A DNA stretch of 50,474 bases, taken from contig CALMMG010000169.1 in NCBI GenBank assembly GCA_937868185.1, forward strand, positions 1-50,474, written 5' to 3'. The notes below the pieces were generated by a model. The model did not search any database, was not told where the DNA came from, and saw nothing but the letters and a program-made list of their open reading frames with translations. This stretch comes from an uncultured Pseudomonadota bacterium (GTDB lineage Bacteria > Desulfobacterota > Desulfobulbia > Desulfobulbales > Desulfurivibrionaceae). Within the stretch, counting starts at the first letter, position 1. The number at the start of each line of letters is the position of its first letter. This document shows, piece after piece, positions 33,543 through 42,057 of the stretch. The translations under genes were made by a program, and so were the position numbers.

Positions 33543-35572
33543 GGATCTGTTGCAAATACGTGGGCGACAACATCGCTGACTTCGTCGATGGTGACACAGG
33601 CGAGATTCTTGGCCAGCAACTCGGGGATCTCGGTAATATTGCCCCGATTTTTTGCCGGAAAAACCACGGTGCGGATGCCGGCCCGACGGGCAGCCATCAT
33701 TTTTTCCTTAACCCCACCCACCGGCAGAACCCGGCCGGAAAGGGTAATTTCCCCGGAAAGAGCCACATCGAGCCGGGCCGGCCGATTGGTCAAAAGCGAA
33801 AGCAACGCCACCGCAATGGTGAGGCCAGCGGAGGGCCCATCCTTGGGAATGGCACCGCCCGGCACATGGATGTGAATATCGGTACCGTCAAAAAAATCAC
33901 TGGGGATGTTAAATAGGGCCGTATTGCTACGGATATAGCTCAAAGCCGCCTGGGCCGATTCCTTCATTACCTCGCCCAGGGATCCGGTCAAAATCAGGTT
34001 GTTATGCCCCTTCATCTGGGTGGCCTCGACAAAAATAATCTCCCCGCCCAAGCTTGTCCAGGCAAGGCCGGTGGCGACCCCGACCCGCTCCTTATCCTCG
34101 GCCACCTCAAAGTAATACTTCCGTGGACCAAGCAGCTCCTCAACCCGTTCCGGGGTAATGTGGAGCAGCGGCGGGCGGGAATTGTCCCGGTCGTCCTTTA
34201 AAATCTCCCGGGCAATCTTTCTGCACACCGAATCCAGAAGACGCTGCAGACTGCGCAACCCCGCCTCCCGGGTATATTCGCTGATGATCTTCGCTATGGC
34301 CGCATCGCTGAAAAGCGGTGGGTTGCCAGCCAACCCCGCCTCCTCAATGGCCCGGGGAATGAGATGTCTCTTGACGATCTCTTCCTTTTCTTCCAGCATG
34401 TAACCGGCAAGGTGCAAGACTTCCATCCGGTCGAGCAGCGGCGCGGGAATGGCATCGACGCTGTTGGCCGTGGCAATGAACATCACCCTGGAAAGATCAA
34501 AGGGCACATCGAGATAGTGATCGATGAAGTGGGAGTTCTGCTCATGGTCCAACACCTCAAGCAGGGCGGCGGCGGGATCGCCCTTAAAATCCTGACTGAT
34601 CTTATCGATCTCATCGAGCATGAATACGGGATTTCTGGCTTCAGCGCGGCGGATCTCCTGGATGATCCGACCCGGCAGGGCGCCGACGTAACTGCGGCGA
34701 TGGCCGCGGATCTCCGCCTCATCTTTAATCCCAGCCAGGGAGAGGCGGATGAATTTCCTCTCCAGGCAACGGGCGATGGATTTCTGCAGCGAGGTTTTGC
34801 CGGTACCCGGAGGGCCGACCAGACAGAGGATCGGTCCTTTGCTAGCAAACTGAACCCTTTTTTCCCCCAGGGCATCCTTGATGGTCGTCCGCAATTCATC
34901 AAGCTTCAACGGCTTGGCCAGCACATGGTAGGAGCCTTTGCGCATGGCTTGAACCGCAGTAGGCATGGTGGCATAGCCAGTTACCATGATCACGACGATT
35001 TCCGGATTTATGGCCTTGGCCCCCTCCAGGACCGCTAGCCCATCGACCTTCTCCATCCTGATATCGGTGACCACCGCATCAAAGGGCTCCTCGGCAAGAA
35101 GACGCAACGCATCTTCCCCGTTTGCCGCCACCCTGACCAGATAGTTCTCCCTGGTCAGGACATGTTCGAGATTATTCCGGGCAATCTCCTCGTCATCGAC
35201 CACCAGAATCCGATACCGGGTGGAAAGCTTCAGAATCCGCACCGCCAGGTGCTCGAGGATCCGCTCCTTGATCTCTTCCAGGCCAAAGTGCTCCTGATTG
35301 AGAATCCGCTCGGCCCGTGCGAAGTCCAGGTTGTCCTGGGTGGTTTGATTCCAAGGTAGGCTGACAAGATATTCGAGGTAATTGAGACCGATGGTGTATT
35401 CGGCGGCGGCCGGATTGGTTTTTTCCAGACAGGCCACTTCGCCCAAGGCAATCTTCTCGACCTTTTCCGGCAGGTGCCCCTTGAGAATTGCCAGGCGGAG
35501 TTTTTCAATCTCCGATTCCGGCGCATCTCCATCTTCCGTCTTTGTCGTACCCTTGCCAAACAAACGCATCAT
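33539..35572 (-). CDS. lon: Lon-type protease with an inserted receiver domain
   Basis: A 677-residue Lon-family protease of unusual build. Residues 20-115 match only the last helical part of the Lon N-region (YLEYLVSLPWNQTTQDNLDFARAE, HFGLEEIKERILEHLAV); the LAN substrate domain is absent. Residues 121-235 are a complete receiver: acidic D126/D127, acceptor D170 (VVTD), T198 and K220 (LAKP). AAA+ follows with Walker A GPPGTGKT (253-260) and Walker B FMLDEIDK; the protease part has catalytic S581 (KDGPSAG) and K622 (GGVKEK). The insert falls exactly between helical region and AAA+ core. ATGATG after GAGGTGG fixes the start. Phosphorylation probably controls activity; the kinase is unknown. 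Confidence 0.93.
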   Translation of the reverse strand: MMRLFGKGTTKTEDGDAPESEIEKLRLAILKGHLPEKVEKIALGEVACLEKTNPAAAEYTIGLNYLEYLVSLPWNQTTQDNLDFARAERILNQEHFGLEEIKERILEHLAVRILKLSTRYRILVVDDEEIARNNLEHVLTRENYLVRVAANGEDALRLLAEEPFDAVVTDIRMEKVDGLAVLEGAKAINPEIVVIMVTGYATMPTAVQAMRKGSYHVLAKPLKLDELRTTIKDALGEKRVQFASKGPILCLVGPPGTGKTSLQKSIARCLERKFIRLSLAGIKDEAEIRGHRRSYVGALPGRIIQEIRRAEARNPVFMLDEIDKISQDFKGDPAAALLEVLDHEQNSHFIDHYLDVPFDLSRVMFIATANSVDAIPAPLLDRMEVLHLAGYMLEEKEEIVKRHLIPRAIEEAGLAGNPPLFSDAAIAKIISEYTREAGLRSLQRLLDSVCRKIAREILKDDRDNSRPPLLHITPERVEELLGPRKYYFEVAEDKERVGVATGLAWTSLGGEIIFVEATQMKGHNNLILTGSLGEVMKESAQAALSYIRSNTALFNIPSDFFDGTDIHIHVPGGAIPKDGPSAGLTIAVALLSLLTNRPARLDVALSGEITLSGRVLPVGGVKEKMMAARRAGIRTVVFPAKNRGNITEIPELLAKNLACVTIDEVSDVVAHVFATDP

Positions 35573-35633
35573 CCACCTCGGTTGCGGCACAAGGGGGCAT
35601 CCTCTGTTTGCCAAACACCCCCTCCGCACTCTG

Positions 35634-35663
35634 TTTATACCTGTCCGCTACCGAAAAAAACAA
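35634..35663 (-). promoter_or_regulatory. Candidate promoter of the Lon-receiver gene
   Basis: On the minus strand TTGTTT (35663-35658), 18 bases, then TATAAA (35639-35634). The leader would be about 55 bases to the ATG at 35572. No clear sigma-32 heat-shock promoter was found upstream. Confidence 0.42.
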
Positions 35664-35967
35664 CCGGCTTTTTAAGGCATTGCGCCGAGAACAACCAACG
35701 TTGCGTTTCAACAACGCGGTATTCCAACTCGCAACAGCTGGCAACACACTGAAAATACAGGAATTAAAACGATAGCCCCCTCTGTCTCGTTGCAAACTGC
35801 AATAAATGCAAACACGCAAAAAACGCAAAAACTTTATTTATCTTTACATATCATTTGGTTAGCAACATTAACGCGCGTTGGCACGATATGTGTATTACTA
35901 GGTGGACAGGAAGCGCAACTAAGCACTTGATTAAGAGTGACAAAAATAAAACCAGGAGACAACGACC
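35664..35967. other. Divergent non-coding region between lon and a 56-residue gene
   Basis: About 300 bases, AT-rich in the right half, without a convincing gene. It contains five GCAA elements at 35792, 35799, 35808, 35816 and 35825, spaced 7-9 bases; a perfect 10-bp palindrome AACGCGCGTT at 35870-35879; a candidate TTTACA-N17-CATTAA promoter reading right; and a sigma-54-like half site at 35878. It must hold control signals for both flanking genes. Confidence 0.5.
35878..35893 (+). promoter_or_regulatory. Possible sigma-54 promoter (good -24, poor -12)
   Basis: TTGGCACG (35878-35885) equals the -24 consensus, but ten bases after the GG the -12 position reads GT rather than GC. About 75 bases before the small gene at 35968. 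Tentative. Confidence 0.25.
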
Positions 35968-36138
35968 ATGAAGAAAAATGCAAACATCAATCTGTTCGAC
36001 AGAATCATGATGGCTATCACCTTTGCCGAAGCCAACGAAGCCGACACCGCACGGGAAATCATGGAGCGCAGGGAGACAACCAGGCCGGCAGCCGGGCTTG
36101 ACAAGCGCCAGAATAGCAGGCCGACTCTCCGGATGTAA
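35968..36138 (+). CDS. Small protein of 56 residues
   Basis: A short gene with a clear CCAGGAGAC ribosome binding site seven bases before its ATG and a strong terminator 50 bases after its stop. The protein begins MKKNANINLFDRIMMAITF, then AEANEADTAREIMERRE, an amphipathic helix, and ends in a basic tail (RQNSRPTLRM). No TM helix or signal peptide. I do not recognise a named family. The promoter-like region, binding site and terminator together make it a credible free-standing gene. Confidence 0.7.
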   Translation: MKKNANINLFDRIMMAITFAEANEADTAREIMERRETTRPAAGLDKRQNSRPTLRM

Positions 36139-36187
36139 TCACAACCCTTCGGAAAAGAACACCTCCTCCCCACGCTTGCCACCGCGC

Positions 36188-36220
36188 AAAAGGGCTGCAG
36201 ATAACCTCTGCAGCCCTTTT
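36188..36220 (+). terminator. Strong terminator after the 56-residue gene
   Basis: GGGCTGCAGA (36192-36201) pairs perfectly with TCTGCAGCCC (36207-36216) around TAACC; flanking AAAA and TTTT extend the stem to 14 bp, and TTTTGTTCTTT follows on the plus strand. Confidence 0.9.
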
Positions 36221-36319
36221 GTTCTTTATTGAGAAACCACCGCCTTGCCTGTCCCCACGCCATTTTCTCCTTGACACCAAGAACGCATCTGCGCACTCTT
36301 ACAAGTACAGGAGAAGACC

Positions 36320-39300
36320 ATGACCACTGACAACAACACCCCGCCGGAACTGGAATCGGACGCACTCAAGGCTAATCTTCTTGAAACAGCTGTCGATTCT
36401 GTGACCATCGATGCCGCGCTGCTTCCGCTCCTTGATATCGTCAGCAATTACAGGGGGATAAGTAAAAATATCGAAACCCTGTTGTATGAGGTCAGTCATC
36501 CGTTCCGCAATTGGAAGATGATCCTGCCCAGATTCCGCTCCTTTGTCCTCAAAAATATCGACCATTATTTCCAGCACGAACAGGGGCCGGAAGCCTTCGC
36601 CCTCTTTTGCTCCATCTTTTTAAAAGCAGTGGAGGATGCTCGCAAGAACGAGGCGTTGCTAGCCACGGCCCTGGAAGGATTGTTGGCCTACTTGGACAAA
36701 CAGACCTCTCTGCTCACCACCGACACCCTACCGCGTTATCAGGGTGCTCTAGCGGAGTGCTTTGACCATCTCCACAATCTGGATGACGAAACCCTGCTCT
36801 TGCTAGTCCAGGGCCACCACCCCCTGGGAAAAAGCCTGATCCGCCTCAACGAACTCTGTCTTGCCACCCCGGGTTGCACTGTGGAACCCAGTGGTGCCCG
36901 GCTCCTGCAGCGGGTTCTGACCCTCAATTACCAATACTGGCTAAGCGAAGAAGATCCCCTCGCCTGGTTTACCGAGCAATGCGGGGATCTCTGCATGGGC
37001 TGGCGCTCCGGCTCCCTGTTCAACGCCATCTCCCACCCGAAGCTGAGCGAGCATCTGGCAAGTGCCACCCAGATTGACCCGGCCGCACCAACCGCTTTGA
37101 GTGCGCTACTTGCCCTGCCCAACCACATGGACATCGTTCGCCTTTACAAGCAGGCACCGGACCGACTCGGGGAAGAGATCGCCATCGAACCCCTGGCCGT
37201 GGACCGCTTTGTCGAGAACCGCAAGCTGCTCTTCCTCTTCCGGATCATGGATACCGCAGGGTTGGCCCTGATCCACGAGGAAACCTTGCGCGAGATCAAC
37301 CGCAGCCTGGTTCAACTCATCCGCCAGCAGACCTTCGAGGAGATCGAGCGCTTCCTGCTCACCACCCTCCAGCTCCTCAAGGCCAACGTCAAAAAATACC
37401 CGCACACCTCGCTGCAATGCATCCAGGTGCTGGGTTCCGAGGTGTTCCATCGCGGCAACAGCCGGTTGGTGGAAACCTTCCTCTTTGAAACGGTACGCTT
37501 CGGCTTTCAGTACGCTAATTTTCAGGGCTTGAACGACGACTGGCAGCCCATCACCAATCCGGCCCATCTGGACAACATCCGGGTCTGGCTCAGCCTGATC
37601 ATGCAGGAGCCCAAATGGTGCTCCACCCTGTTTTCCGCCCTGATCATCAATCTCAAGCTCTCGGGCACTTGCGTCAAGGATACCGATCTTTTTCAGCGCG
37701 ACATCACCCAGCTTTTGAACCACCCCATCGAGCCCATCTACAACCTGGCCAAGCAATTCGCCAAGCAGATGCCGGTTTTCTTCAATGAAATCGGGGCGGA
37801 AGGGCAGCTTCGCGATGTCTCCACCGAGCTCGACGAAATGCACCACCGCAAGGACCGGCTCATCCACTTCCTACGCAAGCAGGCGCACGTGGAGTCGAGC
37901 AACCTGATTGTCGATTTCATCGAGGCGATCTTCCTGTTCTGGCAGACCCTGGACAAATCCACCCTGGCAGGCTACCTGCCCGAGGAGGTGCTAAAGGAAG
38001 TGACAACCGAGGGGGTATTTGTCGATGACCTCCACACCCTGATGGACCGGGTGCTGAGCGATGGCCCCATCCGGAAAATCGAAGAACTGCTGACCTGGGA
38101 CGACCACCGCCGCGAGACCTGGCTGGCCGGACAACAGGACCTCAAGCCGGAAGAGGTCCGCCGCTTCACCCTGATGATCGAGATGTACCGGCTTTGCCAC
38201 CAGAAGTACAACCTGGGGGTGGAGGAGATTCGGCATCAGCTGCATCTTGCCGCCAACTCCGGCTTTCCGGAGATGGAACAGCTGGTGGGCGATCTGGAGA
38301 TCTGCGACCCCTTCCAGTGCCTGGAAGCGTTGCTCGACACCCTGGAGGGGCTGAAGGAGACCATCCAGAGCCCGGAACCCTTTGAGGCCAAGGAGGATAT
38401 CTACTACAAACGGCACATCGCCGTAGACATTCCCTCGGTCTATGGCCGCTACCGGGAGAAGAAATTCGACGCCCTCGGCCTCACCTTCCGCTTGGAAAAC
38501 CTGGCCAACGTCTATCTGGAAAAGCTCCCCGAAACAGTTAACCTCGCCTTCATCACCCGAGCCACCTTTATCCGGATCATGAAATGTTTGCGCCTCTATC
38601 TGCGGGCTCTGAAAATAGACGGCATCACCAGCCGACGGCTGGAAACCTACATGTCGCTTTTGACCAGCTCGTTTAACATCAAACGGTTCTCCTACACCCA
38701 GTATCTCGACATCTTCCGGGGCTTCACCGAGGGGGTGAAGGACATCATCTACACCTATTACACCAACATCCACGAGAACAACCTCTCCATCATCATCCCC
38801 AAGATCGGCGAGGCCAACCTGCTGCCCAAACACCGCTCGCTCTGGGAAGCCGACGATCTGCCCGGCAACACCTTGCGGCTTTCCGAAACCTTCATGCGAG
38901 ATCTCATCGCCACCACCTTCGGCCTCCAGCATCTGGACAACTTCATCACCCGCATCTACCAGACCCTGGAACACCAAAAAGAGATCTTGAGCGAAGAGCA
39001 TCTCGACCTGTTGATGACCTATAACCCCGACCGGGCGGTGAGCAGCCTGCACCTCAAGAACCACCGCACCAACAACCTGATTCTCTTGGGCAACAAAGGC
39101 TTCAACCTGACCGTCCTGGCCACGGACAACAAACCCGTGCCCCCCGGCTTTATCATCACCACGGAGATCTTCCGCTGCTGGCCGGTAATCAAAGATTTTT
39201 ACAAAGCCCGTGACGAGTTCATGGGCCAAGTCAAAAAAGCCCTAGCCGAGCTGGAAAAAAAGACCGGCCGGGGCTTCGGCGATCCGGCCAACCCTCTGCT

Positions 39301-40591
39301 TCTTTCCGTGCGCAGCGGCGCAGCCATCTCCATGCCAGGGATGATGGCCACCATCCACAACGTGGGGCTCAACGAAGAGATCAGCCAGGGCTTTGCCAAA
39401 TCCTCGGGCGAGGGGTATCCCCCCTCCTGCCAGATCGACTATCTGGCCTGGGACAACTACCGCCGCTTTCTCCAGTCCTGGGCCATGGCCGAGGGCATGG
39501 AGCGCGAGGTTTTCCAGTCCCTGATGAATGACGCCAAGACCCGCTACGGCATCATGGTGAAAAAGGATTTTTCCGCACCGCAGATGCGGGAGCTGGCCCT
39601 GGAATACCAGAAAAAGATCCGCCAGGAGGGCATTGGGATTCCCGCCGACCCGTGGCAGCAGCTCACCGGCGCGGTGGAGTTGGTGCTCAACTCCTGGTAC
39701 ACGCAGAAAACCCAAGAATACCGCAGCCTGATGGATGTCTCCGAGGCGTGGGGTACGGCGGTCATCGTCCAGGCCATGGTCTACGGCAATCTGGGGCCGG
39801 AATCGGGTAGCGGCGTGCTCTTCACCGCCCACCCCTACCGCAAGGTGAGCCGGGTGGCCCTGTGGGGCGATTACGCCACCGGCGACCAGGGGGAGGATAT
39901 CGTCAGCGGGTTGGTCAATACCCAGCCCATCTCCGTGGAACAGGCAGAACTGGATGGCCGCCCCGAGGAAAACAGCCTGGAGATACGATTTCCCAAGGTG
40001 TACGAGCGGCTGCTCGCCATCTCCCGTGAGCTGGTCTATGAAAAACGGTGGAACCCCCAGGAGATCGAGTTCACCTTTGAAGGACCGGAAGAAACGGATC
40101 TGTTTCTCCTTCAGACCCGGGACATGATCACCATCAAGAAACGGGAAAAATTTGCGGTATTTGCCGAGGGCAAAGTGCTGGACAAAGCCGTGCTCGGTTA
40201 CGGCATCGGCGTTTCCGGCAGCGCCCTCTCGGGACGTGCCGTGTTCACCGCCGCCAATATCCGGCAGCTTAAGGAGGAAGACCCAGCCACCCCGCTGATC
40301 CTCATCCGGCAAGACACCGTGCCTGAGGATATCAAGGAAATCGCCATGGCCGAGGGGTTGCTCACCGCACGCGGCGGTCAGACCTCCCACGCGGCAGTGG
40401 TCACCGTCCGGCTGGACAAAACCTGTGTGGTGGGCTGCAATGCCCTGAAGGTGTACGAGGCAGAAGAGCGTTGCGAGATTAATGGCCGCGAGATCCGTTT
40501 CGGCGATGCGATCAGCATTGACGGGCGCAAAGGCTTGTTTTTGCAGGGCGCCCATCCCGTAAGGGAGGAGGTACAGATTCTGCCGCTCTAG
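36320..40591 (+). CDS. Giant PPDK-like protein: ~900-residue helical N-region plus ATP-grasp and phosphohistidine domains
   Basis: A 1,423-residue protein. From about residue 915 it matches the nucleotide-binding domain of pyruvate phosphate dikinase (LLGNKGFNLTVLATDNKPVPPGFIITTE, SVRSGAAISMPGMMATIHNVG, GSGVLFTAHPY, IEFTFEGPEE...LLQTRDM). It ends in the swivelling phosphohistidine domain with H1357 in GGQTSHAAVV. The C-terminal PEP/pyruvate barrel of true PPDK is absent. The first ~900 residues are soluble, helical, and of no family I know. Thus it can presumably phosphorylate its histidine with ATP but needs another protein or substrate as acceptor. ACAGGAG precedes the ATG. Its stop overlaps that of a convergent CheY-like receiver by four bases. 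Confidence 0.88.
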   Translation: MTTDNNTPPELESDALKANLLETAVDSVTIDAALLPLLDIVSNYRGISKNIETLLYEVSHPFRNWKMILPRFRSFVLKNIDHYFQHEQGPEAFALFCSIFLKAVEDARKNEALLATALEGLLAYLDKQTSLLTTDTLPRYQGALAECFDHLHNLDDETLLLLVQGHHPLGKSLIRLNELCLATPGCTVEPSGARLLQRVLTLNYQYWLSEEDPLAWFTEQCGDLCMGWRSGSLFNAISHPKLSEHLASATQIDPAAPTALSALLALPNHMDIVRLYKQAPDRLGEEIAIEPLAVDRFVENRKLLFLFRIMDTAGLALIHEETLREINRSLVQLIRQQTFEEIERFLLTTLQLLKANVKKYPHTSLQCIQVLGSEVFHRGNSRLVETFLFETVRFGFQYANFQGLNDDWQPITNPAHLDNIRVWLSLIMQEPKWCSTLFSALIINLKLSGTCVKDTDLFQRDITQLLNHPIEPIYNLAKQFAKQMPVFFNEIGAEGQLRDVSTELDEMHHRKDRLIHFLRKQAHVESSNLIVDFIEAIFLFWQTLDKSTLAGYLPEEVLKEVTTEGVFVDDLHTLMDRVLSDGPIRKIEELLTWDDHRRETWLAGQQDLKPEEVRRFTLMIEMYRLCHQKYNLGVEEIRHQLHLAANSGFPEMEQLVGDLEICDPFQCLEALLDTLEGLKETIQSPEPFEAKEDIYYKRHIAVDIPSVYGRYREKKFDALGLTFRLENLANVYLEKLPETVNLAFITRATFIRIMKCLRLYLRALKIDGITSRRLETYMSLLTSSFNIKRFSYTQYLDIFRGFTEGVKDIIYTYYTNIHENNLSIIIPKIGEANLLPKHRSLWEADDLPGNTLRLSETFMRDLIATTFGLQHLDNFITRIYQTLEHQKEILSEEHLDLLMTYNPDRAVSSLHLKNHRTNNLILLGNKGFNLTVLATDNKPVPPGFIITTEIFRCWPVIKDFYKARDEFMGQVKKALAELEKKTGRGFGDPANPLLLSVRSGAAISMPGMMATIHNVGLNEEISQGFAKSSGEGYPPSCQIDYLAWDNYRRFLQSWAMAEGMEREVFQSLMNDAKTRYGIMVKKDFSAPQMRELALEYQKKIRQEGIGIPADPWQQLTGAVELVLNSWYTQKTQEYRSLMDVSEAWGTAVIVQAMVYGNLGPESGSGVLFTAHPYRKVSRVALWGDYATGDQGEDIVSGLVNTQPISVEQAELDGRPEENSLEIRFPKVYERLLAISRELVYEKRWNPQEIEFTFEGPEETDLFLLQTRDMITIKKREKFAVFAEGKVLDKAVLGYGIGVSGSALSGRAVFTAANIRQLKEEDPATPLILIRQDTVPEDIKEIAMAEGLLTARGGQTSHAAVVTVRLDKTCVVGCNALKVYEAEERCEINGREIRFGDAISIDGRKGLFLQGAHPVREEVQILPL

Positions 40592-40989
40592 GAAACCTTT
40601 GTGACTTTTTTGTGTTTCTGGTGACACCCGACCACGGTGGCAGCCAGGGTCTTTACCTGAAAAGGCTTGAGTACATAGCCATCTATCCCGAGCTTGGCGC
40701 AGGCCACGATGTCCTGCTTGTCGCTGACAGCGCTGACCATGATCACCGTGGTGGTCGTGTCGTGCAGAGTCTGCCGGATGGTCTGCAGCACTTCAAAACC
40801 GTTCATCTGCGGCATCATGATATCAACCAAGATAATATCCGGATGCCAAGCCTTATAGGCAACCAGTACCTCCTCGCCGTTGGTGGCAAGCTTGGTTTCA
40901 AAGAGATCTCCGTCCCGGAAGGCAATCTGCAAAAGCTGACGGGTTACCTCTTCGTCTTCGGCAATCAGAATTTTCAGTTTTTCAGCCAT
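40588..40989 (-). CDS. Single-domain response regulator (CheY-like)
   Basis: A 133-residue stand-alone receiver. Acidic pair E10/D11 (IAEDEEV), acceptor aspartate D56 in IILVDIMMPQMNG, then a serine in MVSAVS and K108 in YVLKPF. There is no output domain, so it should act through protein contact or as a phosphate relay. GGAGG precedes the ATG. It is convergent with and overlaps the end of the giant PPDK-like gene by four bases. Candidate partners in the window are the hybrid kinases that lack HPt domains, but nothing links them directly. Confidence 0.93.
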   Translation of the reverse strand: MAEKLKILIAEDEEVTRQLLQIAFRDGDLFETKLATNGEEVLVAYKAWHPDIILVDIMMPQMNGFEVLQTIRQTLHDTTTTVIMVSAVSDKQDIVACAKLGIDGYVLKPFQVKTLAATVVGCHQKHKKVTKVS

Positions 40990-41170
40990 GTTCCTGCACC
41001 TCCAGTATCCGATACCCGGTTGTAATAAGAGCGGGTGTGTTACCCTCTTTTGCTGGGATCAACAAGAAAAACTCTCAAAATGTATGCCACATTTTTTCGC
41101 AAAGACAAGCCATAGTTGTCTGCGCCAACCGTCGACTGAGCAGAGCGAATTGCTCCTCTGGCCGTAATCG

Positions 41171-42019
41171 TTATGCCGCGCAAAACGGTTCACGCACCGC
41201 ACCATCCCCCTCGAACTTACAGGCCAGGATTTCCGGGTCATGATAGAAAAGAAACCAGGCCTCCTTGCCGATCGCCTGCCCCATAAATTGTTCCTTAGCA
41301 GCAACAGAATCCAGGGGAAAATTGTCATAGGCGGTAATCCAGAGGGGATTACGGTAGGCGGGCATGGGCAGGAGATCGCCCAGATGCAAGGCTGCCTCTC
41401 CCCCTGATTCGAGCCAGACCGCCTGATGCCCTCTGGTATGGCCACCGGTGCGCACCAGGCGCACGCCCGGCAGAACTTCCGCATCGCCATCGACCAGGCA
41501 CAGGTTTTTTCCCTCTACCAGACCCGCGAAATTTTCCGGCCAGTAGGCACTGGCCGAACGTTTATTGGGAGCCACCACGTCCTCCCATTCCTGACGCTGG
41601 ATGTAGTGCATGGCCGCAGGAAAGGTCAGTTCCAGCCCGCCGGTATTGTTGTGCATGGTGACCCCAGCGGCATGGTCAAAATCGCCGTGGGTGAGAATAA
41701 CATGACCGATCGACTCACGGGAGAGCCCACGCCTGGCCAAACCAGCCAGAAGATCCCACTCTGCACGGACCCGGAAGATACCCTTCTGCTTTGGTGTCAG
41801 CTTGTTGCCAAGGCCCGTATCGATGAGCACGTTGCCGTCGCCCGTCTGTACCAGCATGGGCGAATTTGCCAACCGCACATGGTTGTCCGGGGTGGAGGCG
41901 CATTTCTGCTCCCATAGCTCCCGGGGCACCACCCCAAACATGGAGCCGCCGTCGACTTCGAACACCCCGCCTTGCAGCCAGTGGATGGTAAATTCGCCGA
42001 GCCTGAAACTCTGAGACAT
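41171..42019 (-). CDS. Metallo-beta-lactamase-fold hydrolase
   Basis: A 282-residue MBL-fold enzyme. The metal motif is THGDFDHAAG (H111, D113, D115, H116), so the second histidine of HxHxDH is aspartate, a variant seen in some lactonase-like subfamilies. Further motifs: VLIDTGLGN at about 64-72, GGHTRGHQ around 193-200 and LHLGDLLP. I chose the ATG at 42019, seven bases after AGGAGG; an ATG eight codons earlier would place that site inside the gene. It is divergent from the TudS-like gene with only 38 bases between the starts. Substrate unknown. Confidence 0.88.
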   Translation of the reverse strand: MSQSFRLGEFTIHWLQGGVFEVDGGSMFGVVPRELWEQKCASTPDNHVRLANSPMLVQTGDGNVLIDTGLGNKLTPKQKGIFRVRAEWDLLAGLARRGLSRESIGHVILTHGDFDHAAGVTMHNNTGGLELTFPAAMHYIQRQEWEDVVAPNKRSASAYWPENFAGLVEGKNLCLVDGDAEVLPGVRLVRTGGHTRGHQAVWLESGGEAALHLGDLLPMPAYRNPLWITAYDNFPLDSVAAKEQFMGQAIGKEAWFLFYHDPEILACKFEGDGAVREPFCAA

Positions 42020-42023
42020 CTTT

Positions 42024-42051
42024 TTGACCTCCTGATCTTTCATGCTACAAT
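42024..42051 (+). promoter_or_regulatory. Promoter of the TudS-like gene, probably leaderless
   Basis: TTGACC (42024-42029), 16 bases, TACAAT (42046-42051), each 5/6 to consensus. The ATG at 42058 lies seven bases after the -10, where transcription should begin, and there is no ribosome binding site. The -35 lies over the ribosome binding site of the divergent MBL gene. Confidence 0.5.
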
Positions 42052-42057
42052 ACCATC

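Noticed and set aside
35792-35829. GCAA repeats as a CRISPR-like or iteron array
   Set aside because: The units are only five bases, spaced 7-9 bases and embedded in A-rich sequence; there are no longer repeats, spacers or replication genes.
39242-40627. 461-codon minus-strand frame opposite the PPDK-like gene
   Set aside because: Antisense of the ATP-grasp and phosphohistidine domains, without a ribosome binding site or motif.
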